64,000 nt of DNA from Eustoma russellianum (Eukaryota; Streptophyta; Magnoliopsida; Gentianales; Gentianaceae), in assembly GCA_036186865.1 (NCBI GenBank), contig AP025075.1:22098522-22162521 (forward strand), read 5' to 3'. The notes beneath the pieces are model-generated. The model was not told the DNA's origin. It was given only the letters and a program-made list of their open reading frames with translations, and did not search any database. Positions 33,501 through 45,524 of the stretch are shown here, one piece after another; within the stretch, counting starts at the first letter, position 1; each line of letters opens with the position of its first letter. The position numbers and the translations under genes were made by a program.

Positions 33501-34480
33501 AAAGCCATACTTTGGTGATAGGCTTCGCGAGTGTGTTCAGATGGATGTGCATCAAATGCACTTTCCCGCCTAGTAACTTCGGCTTCAGCCTCCATGACCG
33601 CATCAAAAATATTTCTCAAAACATCTTTATTCTAACACCTTAAATGGGTCTTTAACTTTTGCAATTCATCATAAAAGCCCCACATACCTCCCACTGTCGG
33701 AAATGACTGCCAAGTATGTCTGACAAAACTGTCAAAATCAGGGTGTGTTGTCCATGCATCCAAATACAAAAAAGAAAAAGTAGTTGTCGACAGTTTAGTA
33801 GAGCAAAGTAAATAAAGAGGCAAGTGATCCGAGGTTGTCCGATTTAAATGTTGATAATTTACCATAGAAAATAAATCCAACAAATTCTAGGAGCATAAAA
33901 AGTGATCCAATCTACGCCAGAAGCGGCCTAACCCTCGGCCATCTGTCCAAGTAAATGGCGATCCTTGATAAGATACTGCCTGTAATTAGCAGTCTGCTAC
34001 GCAAGCATTAAAATCCTACAATGATCGTAGTTGTGGTGCTGAACGGCCTTTATGCTCGTCTAATGTTAAGAATGTATTAAAATCTCCACCAACAACCGAA
34101 GGAATGTCTAATGTTTACTGAAAAGCAACAAGCTCCTGCCATAGGGGCCGCCAAGCAATGGCGGTATGTAAACCATAAACAAATGTACACCAGAAAACAT
34201 CTCCCGAAGGAAGCCAAGATAGTTTTAATGAATGATTTTGAATACCAATTCTTTCGTCCTCTACATGAAAGATAGATTCTTTCCAAAATATCCAGATATG
34301 ATCATTATAAACAGATAACGCACGAGAGAATCCAAGTTTTAATCGATATGTAATTAGAAGTGAGGGCTGAGCCTTAGGATCAATAACACACAACAAGTGC
34401 AGTTGATAACGATGATTTAATGATAATAAGCAATCCATAGAAGTCTGTATTCCTCTGACATCCCAAACTAAAATCTTCAT
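30600..34480 (-). pseudogene. L1-type LINE ORF2 (EN-RT-RNase H), degenerate
   Basis: This is the minus-strand polyprotein of a plant L1-type LINE, broken by several stops and frameshifts. In order it shows an endonuclease start MKILVWDVRGI (34480 downward) and an EN/linker region (33200-33883). The RT includes FDRVCW, RGVKQGDPLCPLLF and the catalytic block (32398-32820). A zinc-finger RVT region, DHIFLQCPEIKPLW, is at 31188-31502, and an RNase H-like end with AELMALLYAL and YRPREANTVAH at 30725-31018. The canonical F/Y-A-D-D active site reads FENDL, so RT is inactive even locally. ORF1 ends and ORF2 starts on an ATGA overlap at 34477-34480. Copy 2 is at 58500-60358. Confidence 0.88.
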
Positions 34481-34734
34481 TGAGATGAGAGAGCATCAAA
34501 AGTATTTGAGAGAGCAGCACGTGACCTAGTGAAGGGTGGAGAAATTGGTGCAAGAGTTTTATGATGGCGCCCGAATAATTTAGGTGGGACTTGAAAAACC
34601 CCTTGTACATCCATAACTGGCGTTGGTGTTGGCGGATCCTGTGATGTTGATAAAATATCCTGCAAAGCAGTATCGATAAAAACAACTTGGTATTGATCAT
34701 TTAAGAAGGATACAATATCCTCATCAGATGAAAT
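34477..34734 (-). pseudogene. LINE ORF1 C-terminal end
   Basis: The minus-strand frame SSDEDIVSFLNDQY...NTFDALSSQ-stop runs from the gypsy LTR junction down to the TGA at 34477. It abuts ORF2 by a 4 bp overlap. It is probably the continuation of the ORF1 piece at 41096-41435, split by the gypsy insertion. Confidence 0.65.
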
Positions 34735-37217
34735 TGTAGCGCCCCGCTCCCGTGCCATAGTATCGTAAACGGTGCACCCGCCGCAGTCTACTACGAGAAC
34801 TACAAAGCGTCGTTCAATTCTCTTACACGTCAGCAGTGACGTAGAAAATTTCGCAGCGGAAACGAAGTAAATAAGATAAACATTCATTTTATTTCAACAT
34901 TGCAAATCCAACATCAAGTAAATACCATGTCTAAGTTCATCATTACATTTCATCATAAAGAGATAAACTGCCATAAAAAAACATCTTCTTGCTCTAACTA
35001 CCCCATTGCCCAAACTCAGCTCCGTCTTCTATGTATATGTAGTCGTACTCCTGCTCACCTGGGAAAAAATAAAGGGGTGAGTGATATAGAAATATCACCC
35101 AGTAGGTTCCCACCTCCTTCCGAACAATTTCATATATGTGGCAGCAAATAGAACGTAGCACATGTATAGACACGAATAACTAAGTAAATAAATAAAAACA
35201 CAACACAACAATTATGCGATGTCATGATGCATGCTTGTGTCACACGCAACGACATCTCCACATACAAATGCCTGTCTCTCTACCGTGCAATGCATGAACC
35301 TCGAGGTGATCCTACCACACGCCTCGTCAGGCCACACGCCCCGTCGGGCCACACGCCTCATAGGGCCACACGCCTTGTAGGGCAACACGCCTCGTAGGGC
35401 AACACGTCTCGTAGGGCAACACGTCTCGTAGGGCAACACGCCTCGTAGGGCAACACGCCTCGTAGGGCCACACGCCTCATAGGCCAATGCAATGCTCGTG
35501 TCATGAATGCAAATGCATAATCATACGTAATCCGGTGCATCCATACTCATATATATGCCCGCGCCTATACACGTACATATATACGTGTATGCATACTCCC
35601 ACACATCATATATCAAGAATTATTTTCCAAACGCACTTACCACATTCTTTCCTTTTCCTCTTTTCTTCCTTCTCATTTTGTATTTCTTATTATTATCCTT
35701 AACATAATAATTATCCTTTATTTATTTACTTCTCTTTATAAAATTAGTTGGTGAAAACTACCCAATTTGGTTTTCCAAACTATCCTCAATTATTTTTGTA
35801 TCTTTATGTCCATGTACAATTCAATATACCCAAATATATTTTAATATTCCTATTTTTTTTGTTAGAAACAATCGAAACATGTTTTTTTATATTATTTAAT
35901 ATTCAGTTTTTTTTAATTTATTATTATCATTTTCTATATTTCATTACAACCGAAACATGTGTTTTTAATATTATTTAATATTCAGTTTTTTTAATTTATT
36001 ATTATCATTTTCTATATTTCTTTACAACCGAAACATGTTTTTCCCTCCTATTAAAGAATTCTGTTGTTTTTAATTTATATATATATATATCCAAATAGTT
36101 TGCTTTTCTTTTTTTTTATATTTTAACTAGATAATATCTTTTCCTCTAAATTAAACCCAACACATCTTATATATTAAGTAACCCAAACCAAACCCTCTTT
36201 TTTTTTCTTGTCAAGCCCGCCAGCATCCCCTGGCCAGCCCACGCAGTGTGCACCCAGCCCAAGTATTTTCTTTTTTTTTTGGCCTGCTAAGCAAGCTGGT
36301 TTCTTTTTCTTTTTCATTTCCTTTCTATTGGGCCAACTGCTATCAGCCTTCCCCCAGCCCACTTTGAAACCAGCCTTCTCTTTTTCCCTCAGCCCAAAAA
36401 CGACCTCCAACCTTTTTTTTCCTTCTTTTCAACCCAATCCACTAAAACTTTAATTCTAAATGCTCTTCAATTCCAATTCCAATTTCTAACATAATGCAAC
36501 CTTTTTAATTAAATCCCAACATTAAAATACTCAAAATCGTAAACTAGATTTTTGGTTTTTTCTTTTATGATTCCACTGATAATATTTTGTATATAACTCA
36601 AGTTTCGCCTAAAACCAATTCATACAATCCTAATATATATAACATATAATTTAAAAACTAATTTTAAGTCTCACCGCTGAAAATAAAAGCATGAAATAAA
36701 TAATAAACATATGTATAACATTTTTATGCAATAATGATAGCAACTAAAGCATATAACACATAACATATATCCATTTATATTATAACAAATGAAATACACC
36801 ATAAGTAAAACATATAGCAAATAAACCAATATATGAAATTGACTCAAAAAGAGAGAGGACACCTACCTCTTAATTGTGGTCTAAAGCTAATAGTAGTGTT
36901 GTGGTGGTGTTGCTGGTGCACTTTCCATTCCCCTTCTTTTTTTCCCTTTCTTTTTCTTCCTTCCTTATCCTTTTCATTTCTCAGAGTCTCCTCCTTTTCT
37001 ACTTTTTCTCTAAATTTTTGTTCCTTTCCATGGAAATGGCCGTTTGGCCTAATTTATTTAAGAGTGGGGGAAAGATTCATCCCCCCTTGATTATTTGGAT
37101 AAGCTAATATTAATGTAAGTTAAGGGTATTAATGGTGGGGGTTATTTGAAGGGTTTTTTTTAATATCACATTTTTTATTATTCTAGTTATTATTTTATTT
37201 TTTTATCAGGTGTCACA
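34735..37217 (-). repeat. Gypsy 3' LTR, 2483 bp
   Basis: Minus strand: starts TGTGACACCTGATAAAA next to the polypurine tract and ends GCGGGGCGCTACA. The length is close to the 2475 bp chromovirus LTR at 42935-45409. It includes a 17 bp minisatellite (35315-35483) and two near-identical 75-80 bp AT-rich tandem units ending CCGAAACATG (35870-36040). Frames through these are repeat products. Confidence 0.8.
35315..35483 (-). repeat. 17 bp minisatellite, ten units (3' LTR copy)
   Basis: Units of the type CCACACGCCTCGTAGGG. The corresponding array in the 5' LTR has eleven units with a different order of variants. Confidence 0.9.
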
Positions 37218-37230
37218 GTCTACCCCCCTT
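37218..37230 (-). other. Polypurine tract of the gypsy element
   Basis: Minus strand AAGGGGGGTAGAC immediately before the LTR start TGTGACACC. Confidence 0.75.
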
Positions 37231-40193
37231 ACAATAAGTTTCGACCTCGAAACTTGCGTATGGTGTAATCAATGACTAGTATGGTTCCACTTGATTTATC
37301 CACCTAGATAATGATCAAACTATACATCCATTGCATATGTTGATATGTTCACATTATACTTTCTCGACATAACACTAAATCCTCAGAATCATTTTTCTAA
37401 TTCATTTCTCCTAGCTTATTTAAGATTGTAATCTAACCTACCTATGATTATCGAATCAACTTGTGGGTAGCGTCATCATACCGAGGTTCTATAACCCAAT
37501 CGTCTATGTATAATGTACTTGTATCTACGGCCATCAACAAGTCTCTAAAGTCATTTCCTAAATGTACTATAATCTTTAACTTAATTCTTTATAATGACAA
37601 CTTATAAACATCAATTTATACCATTTAACGTGTATCATTCAACTTATTGTAGTTTACAATCCTGAATTCTTAACTAGTCATATATGATTCATCTCCTGGT
37701 TACATGTCGAAAATATCCATCAAGTCTTCCGATTTATTACTCAATAGACTTCATAGATATAGAATCAAGTCTCAAAATCAATTCTTATGTACTTACAAGC
37801 TAGTTCTATGATCATGTCCTTACTTTTCTCAGATATATCATCAACACCTAGTATACGAAGTATGTGTATGGACATATTTCCTTCACTTTAAAGTAGTTTA
37901 CGAAACTATAGCTCTAACTGTTTGAAATAATATACATTCTAATTTTTGCACGCACAAGACCCACGGTATCATATATTTGTTTTTTTTGCAAAGCGCTGTC
38001 TCAAATGACTATTCGTAAAATAATGGTACAACTTACTTCGCAAAAGTACTTCGATGAAATTGTTTTAAAATAGTTGAAACACAACAATCGCAAAATTGTT
38101 TTTTCTTAACAAAATGATTGTAGTACGGTTTTCGGCTTCACAAAATTTAATACATTTACCGCAAGCAGATCAATCTATTCAAAGGCATTTAATGATACAA
38201 TACTTGTAATGTCCTTAGTTGACCAATAAATTTATTTTAGCAAAATCAATATGGCTAAATGAAAATAAAGAAATATGTAAACATATAGTTATTTGAAAAC
38301 ATCGACGTATAAAAATATATCTATCCTCCAAAGTTGTCAGAGTGGTTGAAATTTACAGATTTGGAGAGGAATATAGCCTTGTAAAGTAATTTACTAAAAA
38401 TTGGAACTAGTTGAAATGTTTAGTAGCTAAAATTTTTGAAATACATTTGGAGTATAAAATATGTCTTGGTGTACGTGCTTATACGAAAACGTTTAACTAT
38501 TTGAAATAATGTTAGTGAAAAATTCACCTATGTACGATTTCTTATAAATCTTCCACCTAAGTTGTCCAACCCTGATATGGAACACTAACTATTAATTGAC
38601 CTAGGAAATTCTAATTCACCATGCTTCTGCGTGCCAAACTGATCCACTGTACCTCGTTACTTGGTTATTTGAACCACTATATGAAAACAACCACTACTTG
38701 TCCACGTCCGCTCTATTTTAATGTCAGCCTACTAAATTCAAGTCAAATAACTCGACGTTCTATAAATCAACACTTAATGAAAGGTTGCACATATTCATTA
38801 TTCCCATGTACATCGTTATAGCCCATTCATGCTCTTTGCTACCAATCCATATCTCTAGTAAAACTAATACTACTTAATAACCATAAATTTCAACATCTTA
38901 ATCATAGACTATAAATTCCTTCATATGATTCTCTTACTAAACGCTACTTATTATAATGCTTATGGATCGTTACTTAGTTTCTATCATTTCTCTATAACTC
39001 ATCTCTTAATATTCATCATACTATTATAATTCATTTCTTAGTAGCTATGGTCTCAACTCACACACTACTACCAAAGCAGAGGCATGATATGCTTCGAGTA
39101 CCCCAATGGTACTGGTCTCACGCTGCTGCTTTGGTAAGGCAACCTAAATAATCGCCTATTCCATTAATATATCAAGTAACATACGCGGTAAGGTATTTCG
39201 ATTAACACTGTAACCCATACAATTTAATTATGTAATATTTAACCAGGGTCACTAGTATCACGACTTAGGGAATGTGCAGAGGTTATGATCAAAACTTAAA
39301 TAAGGCAAGTAAAGTCACGGTATATCCTAGGTATACGTGTCCATTAACCAATCGTATCCTTAAATCTGAGGTCATAACTTATTACTAGGATCGCGCTTAG
39401 TATCATAATTTCTTACGTCTATGATCACGTCCTATTCCTAAATCATAAATAGTATATAATCGACACTATGGCTAAATCAATACTTATGTTCAGATCATCG
39501 TCTAATGTTTAGATCAACTCTTAATCAAAATTGTCCCTTATATCTAAGATTGTGACTTATGTTCAGGATCATCTCTTATGTTCAAATCATCACTTATGTC
39601 TAAGATTGTGACTTAGGAGCAACACCGTAACTTAATTTCTAAGATCATGGCATAAATCTATGTTTCCGCCGTGGATCTAGAGCCATGCTCAGAAGATCGC
39701 ACTGTCAATACGTAGTACCTCTTGAACTCATCCTGAAATTAAGTCCAGTGATCGGGATGTCTGCTAATTCAGTAGCTGCTGCCGCTGTGCTAGGATGATG
39801 GTCATGGTGGCCATGGCACCCGTAAGTGTTCAGGGGATAACCCTTGATTCGGGTGGTTATTACTGCCTTGTTCACGACTTGTAGGCATTTTATGGTATTG
39901 AGAACAGTCGAAATTATTTATTTATTTAGTTCATGCTAAGTTGAGGAGTATTGTAGGAATTTTTAATCACTTATGGGGTGCATGCAAAAGTTTAAGGGCA
40001 AAATGGTAAACAAATAGAGAAAGACGAACTAACGCTCTCACACCCCTTAACCCAATCATGACTTAACTCTAAGATCATCTCTTAAATCTACTTTATTCAT
40101 TAGAGGTAAAATTGTCATTTTAAGGAAAAGATCAGAACTTATGTCTAAGTGATCTAGTTAATCCTGCGTTTCTGAGGCGGATCCGGAGCCTCG
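37231..40193 (-). other. Internal region of the gypsy element without coding capacity
   Basis: About 3 kb of AT-rich sequence with no frame above roughly 70 codons and no recognisable gag, protease, RT or integrase. A palindrome CCAAAGCAG...CTGCTTTGG spans 39070-39136. The element would need proteins from a related autonomous copy. Confidence 0.65.
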
Positions 40194-40205
40194 GCTCTGA
40201 TACCA
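40194..40205 (-). other. Primer-binding site (initiator tRNA-Met type)
   Basis: TGGTATCAGAGC on the minus strand, two bases after the LTR end CTACA. The same site follows the LTR at 45409. Confidence 0.9.
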
Positions 40206-40207
40206 CC

Positions 40208-41095
40208 TGTAGCGCCCCGCTCCCGTGCCATAGTAACGGTGCACCCGCCGTAGTCTACTACGAGAACTACAAAGCGTCGTTCAATTCTCTTACACGTCAG
40301 CAGTGACGTAGAAAATTTCGCAGCGGAAACGAAGTAAATAAGATAAACATTCATTTTATTTCAACATTGCAAATCCAACATCAAGTAAATACCATGTCTA
40401 AGTTCATCATTACATTTCATCATAAAGAGATAAACAGCCATAAAAACTCTTCTTGCTCTAACTACCCCATTGCCCAACTCAGCTCCGTCTTCTATGTATA
40501 TGTAGTCGTACTCCTGCTCACCTGGGAAAAAATAAAGGGGTGAGTGATATAGAAATATCACCCAGTAGGTTCCCACCTCCTTCCGAACAATTTCATATAT
40601 GTGGCAGCAAATAGAACGTAGCACATGTATAGACACGAATAACTAAGTAAATAAATAAAAACACAACACAACAATTATGCGATGTCATGATGCATGCTTG
40701 TGTCACACGCAACGACATCTCCACATACAAATGCCTGTCTCTCTACCGTGCAATGCATGAACCTCGAGGTGATCCTACCACACGCCTCGTCAGGCCACAC
40801 GCCCCGTCGGGCCACACGCCTCATAGGGCCACACGCCTTGTAGGGCAACACGCCTCGTAGGGCAACACGTCTCGTAGGGCAACACGCCTCGTAGGGCCAC
40901 ACGCCTCGTAGGGCCACACGCCTCATAGGGCAACACGCCCCATAGGGCCACACGGCACATAGGCCAATGCAATGCTCGTGTCATGAATGCAAATGCATAA
41001 TCATACGTAATCCGGTGCATCCATACTCATATATATGCCTGCGCCTATACACGTACATATATACGTGTATGCATACTCCCACACATCATATATCA
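40208..41095 (-). repeat. Gypsy 5' LTR, truncated to its last 888 bp
   Basis: It matches 34735-35615 closely but stops at TGATATATGATGTG where the other LTR continues for another 1.6 kb. A 17 bp minisatellite of eleven units occupies 40778-40963. Confidence 0.85.
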
Positions 41096-41435
41096 AGAAA
41101 AAAGATAGGGTTTCTGGATTGACAGGCAACTCGTTCAACATACTATCATCAATGCCTTTCAATATGGAAATATCATGCATATAACTAACTTGAGGAAAGG
41201 AAGTCATATCTGGAGATTGTGTAACCGAAGTCTTTACAGCTTTTGCTATCAAATCCTCATTATTTAAATTTTCCTCAGTTTTCTGCGGAGGTTTCTTGGG
41301 TGTCCAACGTTTCGGTTGCTCCTTATCTGGATGGCGTTTTGAGGACTTCGACATTAGATATTCATTATAAGGTTGATATTCATCAGTATTTTCCTTTCCA
41401 CAATTTGATGCAATATGTCCCAACCGAGAGCATGT
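41096..41435 (-). pseudogene. LINE ORF1 fragment with CCHC zinc knuckle
   Basis: The minus-strand frame contains TCSRLGHIASNCGKEN, the end of a CCHC knuckle typical of plant L1 ORF1 RNA-binding proteins. A lysine/proline-rich stretch (KRWTPKKPPQKTEE) and ISILKGIDDSML follow. It is truncated near 41435 upstream, where the sequence changes abruptly, and is cut by the gypsy LTR at 41096. Confidence 0.7.
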
Positions 41436-41525
41436 CGCTTAGTATATGGTTTTCATAAAACAGTTTTGTGCCAATTTGAACTTTTGGCACAAAACAGTTT
41501 TGATATAGCCGTCCTATACACATCC

Positions 41526-42934
41526 TGTAGCATCCTGCCTCATACTAGGGTCTCGGCACGGTGCACCCACAGTATTCTGCTGCAAGAAGTACAAGGTGTT
41601 GATACCATACATATACACGTCGACATAATCATGGTTCGATATAGAGGAAGCAACATAAACAAAAACAAAATACAGTTGACATGCATTACATTACATTATA
41701 AATTCATACAATTCATAGTGTATTAATTCCCAATATCTTCTAGATACATCATAATCAAATGTCTAACATCTTCAAAAGATAACTCTCTGGCGTACTTCTC
41801 CGGTCATGGTTAATCTAGCTGAGCTCGTACTCTATAAACCTACACTGTAGTCCATGTTCTCTGCAAATAGTGATAAAGGCAAGTATGAGCGATAAACAAA
41901 TCGCCTAGCAAATAGTCCATCCGGATACATGATGTGGATCAAACATGAGGAGACGGGGTGATAAATTAATAAATATGTAAATAAAGAACATAGCTTGTCA
42001 CGTCTCCATTTTTAATAAATAAAGTGCATAACATAAATGTAACCAATTAACATATAACATATATATAATTAACATCATCATCAAAGTAAACCTTCTTCTA
42101 CTTTCAAGTGCATATCAACGCTCACTATACATGTCCATCCTTAGTATCCCCATCGATGTCTAAGATAATCATCATACTTAGTCTCATTCTCTATATGCAT
42201 CAATTCTCTACATAAACCATGTAATGTGATATTCTTACGATTCCATGTCTTTTAAAATGATGTCATACAATTCCATAACGATAATCGATAAAACATGATA
42301 TTCATATCCATTTTCCATAAACATGTCGTAACATATCATCTTCATAAACATTTAAGACATGACATTTCGTATGATGACTATAGTACTTATCATAACGTAA
42401 GAACGATACNNNNNNNNNNCAACATAAGGGTAAGGTACTATATGCCCATTCTCTCCTAAGTTCCAGTGCCACGCCGGCCTTCGGTCATCGATAATATACT
42501 CTATGCCCATGACACCATCACTCCGGTCATTGTCATGACGGCCTCTAAAATATAACATAACATATCTTAACATATGTCGATGGAATCAATCGTCTTGTCA
42601 GTATGATTCGTTACGCATAATAACTTTTTAAAACATTTCATGAAATACAATAATGTATCCACATGCTCTCGATTTCTTGATCGTTTCAATATTCTACATA
42701 TTCTCAAATATCATCATATCATCACGTCCTTAAAATTACATATATATGCACATAATCCAAGTCTTAAGTCATGAAAATCCACTTTCTTTTTCTCTCTTTT
42801 AAATCTCGACCAAACAGCCCCTTTTTTGTTCAAATTTATCCATCAACATTTTCTTACAATACACATCTTATGCTTAGCTCAAATGGACGAAAGACCCTAA
42901 AACATTTACTATTCATATTTACATGCTTTAACTA
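41526..42934 (-). mobile_element. Gypsy LTR fragment, related to 60359 onward
   Basis: The left end TGTAGCATCCTGCC and the following GTGCACCCACAG, GAAGTACAAGGTG, AAGGCAAGTATGAGCGATA and GAGACGGGGTGA phrases align with 60359-60850. It is an LTR of the same minus-oriented gypsy family, cut at 42934 by the plus-strand chromovirus. It contains the assembly gap. Confidence 0.7.
42410..42419. other. Assembly gap, ten N
   Basis: A run of ten N within the gypsy LTR fragment. The true gap length is unknown. Confidence 0.99.
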
Positions 42935-43334
42935 TGTTATATCCTGTATTTTTAGTAATAATAATAACAATAATAATTATTATAATAAACTAATTGAATA
43001 AACAAATAAAAAATAGATAACAAATTAGATATATATTAATGTGCAAGTGTGGACCGTGGAAAAGGGGGGATGAGGATAATTTTGGTTAGAGATAATTTTT
43101 GTTATAGATTGACTTTCCTTTTTAAATACAAATTAATCAAAAATCAAATCTCAACCCCCAAATCACTCCCCTACCAAATTCTATCCTCCCACCCGCATCA
43201 TAAACGATTCCCCATTCCCTCTTCCCCTACCAAAACCGTCGCTATCAAAATAAAAAAGGGAGAACGTGAGCAAAACCAAGAAGAGGGGAAAGAAGTAGAG
43301 AGAGAGAGAGGAGAGGAGAGACAGAGGAGAGAAG

Positions 43335-43372
<38 letters not shown>

Positions 43373-45409
43373 AATAAGGAGGGCTAGCAAGGTGTGTCTA
43401 ATCCAACCGAGAGTCATACATTCTATTCGTAGTTTAGCATCAAACAGGCAGGTTGCCTATTCCCTCCTACTCTCGGTACGAGATTTGCATGCTTTAGTGG
43501 TATTTATTGTTGTGTTGTATTTTGATTGTTGAAATTGTTGTGTTTTGTGGCTTTTAATTTTAGTTATATAAAGGCATGATATGTGCTTTGTTGAAAGGGT
43601 ATGGATTCTTTGATGTGTAGCATCTGTATTTTATCTATGTGTTCTTTTGGAATGGATAAAATGGGTTAAGGTTGGAATCAAAAAAGGGTAGAATTTCCTC
43701 ACAATCTAGACTCTTAAAATTGCGTTTTGGCCTTATACTATGTTCATCTAGCCGAAATAGGTTGGGATTGGATTGGAAGTAGAAAAAATAGGACTTACGT
43801 GCGCGTGTTTTAGGGCGGTGGCGCGTGGGGCCTTCGCACGGCCCCTGACGGCCCACCCAGACACGCACTGACGTGTCCACTTCAAAAGATGCATCTCGTT
43901 ATGACGAGTCCCAGGCAACTGGTTTGAGGTCAATCGGAGTTAAACGAAGATTTTCTTGAGGTTAGAAGAAAAATAGAATTTAATATAAAAAAAAAAAAAA
44001 ATCCAGGTCAACAGGCCGGTTGACCCGGCTGACCCGGTAGATGGGTGCTGGTCGGCCATTAACGGGATGGGCCGAGATTAAAAAAAGGAAAAAAAGCTAT
44101 GCACCGGCCGGCTGCCGGACCGGAACGGATGGCCAGCGGACCGGACCAGGGTAGCAGGCCAGCCCAAATCGAAAAAATAAAAAAAATTATTGAAAATAGT
44201 TTCTGAAATGAATAAATAATAAATAATGATTAACATTAGTTTAAATTCAGAGCAATATACTAATTATCAAAAAATTCTAATAAATTCAGAAAAATATGAA
44301 AGGTTGAAATTAAAATTATTTCTACTTAATTTTTAATTTTTTTTGTAAATTTAAGTAATTGAAAATAATTAGTAATAAATAGAATTAATAAGAGAAAAAT
44401 AGGAAAAATATTAGTAGAAAATTTTAGAAAATTAATACAAGCTAAGGAAAAATAAGGGTGATGCTAAATAACAACTTTCTAATATTCACAAATATTTTCT
44501 GAATTAATACGAACCCAAATATTGAGTGCCGGAGATGGTGAGGATGGGAGCGTTACGGGCCCTAGGCGACTTTGTTGTTGCATTCATGGCACGTGCATTT
44601 GCATTTGGAGTGGGTGAGATGTATGGGGTCTCAGACGCTCGAGGTGGGGGGTATCATGGTGTACGGGCCATGGGCACTCGGTCATGGCGGATCATGGTAT
44701 ACGTGCCATGGGCATCGGTTATGGGGATCGTGGTGTACAGGACACGGGCATCGGTCAGGGTGGATTGTAGTGTACGGGCTACATGCATCCAGTCAATCCC
44801 GGGATCATGCATTGCATACAGGGTCTAGGGACATATTGCGTGACATGATTCTGATTGCGTGTGACACGTGGATGGAGCATGCATCACGTAGTTGTGCATT
44901 TTATGTGGAGTGCTTTACTTACCGCATTTAGTTTATTTTATGCATGTTATATCATATTTATGTGTTATGTGGTTATATCATTTCGGTATGCACGTTTTTT
45001 GTATTGGTTTGAGGAGGGCATCTACTGGGTGATTTCTGTCACTCACCCCTACTTCCCAGGTGAGCCGGATGAGGACTATGAGCATATCTTTGTTGATACA
45101 TGACGGACATAGCGGAGTGGGCTGGTTGATAGCTGCATCTAGGATATGAGGGGACTCTGCAGCCGATTGTTCTTATTTATCTTTTGGGGATTTTTCACCG
45201 ACTTCTTATTATTTTTATTATCAGAATTTTATTCGGTAATGTAATGACGATATTTGAGTTTAATTTAAGTTACAAATTTTACGTTCACGAGAGAAAATTT
45301 CTACGTCATTTCTGACATGTAAGAGATTGATTCGACGCCTTGTATTCTCCTTAGGGAGATATGACAGGTGCATTGTTCCGATGCTAGGGCTCGGGAGCGG
45401 GGCGCTACA
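42935..45409 (+). repeat. Chromovirus 5' LTR, 2475 bp
   Basis: Starts TGTTATATCCTG and ends GGAGCGGGGCGCTACA. It includes a GA microsatellite (43295-43370), a GC-rich CCGG-type block near 44000-44160 and about three 43-45 bp tandem units (GTACGGGCCATGGGCA type) at 44655-44790. Frames in the GA tract are not genes. Confidence 0.88.
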
Positions 45410-45411
45410 GG

Positions 45412-45423
45412 TGGTATCAGAGT
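45412..45423 (+). other. Primer-binding site (initiator tRNA-Met type)
   Basis: TGGTATCAGAGT, two bases after the 5' LTR end. Confidence 0.88.
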
Positions 45424-45524
45424 CGAGGCTTCAGATCCGCCTAGGAAATGTAGGATTAATTAGATCATTTAGAATAAGTCAGATCTTTTGTAAAAATTAC
45501 GATTTTACCCCTAATAAACAAAGT

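Larger units (their letters stand above)
34735..41095 (-). mobile_element. Non-coding Ty3/gypsy element (LARD-like) nested in the LINE
   Basis: In the minus direction it has a truncated 5' LTR (41095-40208) and a primer-binding site TGGTATCAGAGC (40205-40194). A roughly 3 kb internal region, a polypurine tract (37230-37218) and a full 3' LTR (37217-34735) follow. Just before the polypurine tract is the phrase GTTTCGAGGTCGAAAC, typical of the end of chromovirus pol, but no pol domain is recognisable. The flanks are LINE ORF1 on both sides. No clean target-site duplication remains: the 3' flank ends GAAAT and the 5' side is truncated. Confidence 0.8.

Noticed and set aside
35212..35540. Repeat protein rich in RGV/CCPTRR
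   Set aside because: It is the 17 bp minisatellite translated; the frame differs between the two LTR copies.
34735..35615. Complete 881 bp LTR for the gypsy element
   Set aside because: No polypurine tract adjoins 35616, whereas a clear one and a TG start lie at 37217, and 2.48 kb matches related LTR lengths. The shorter LTR at 40208 is better read as truncated.
41001..41423. Single 140-residue gene
   Set aside because: Its 5' part is LINE ORF1 and its last part is read-through into the gypsy LTR.
43049..43417. Arg/Glu-rich protein in the chromovirus LTR
   Set aside because: It is produced by a GA microsatellite and lies in non-coding LTR.
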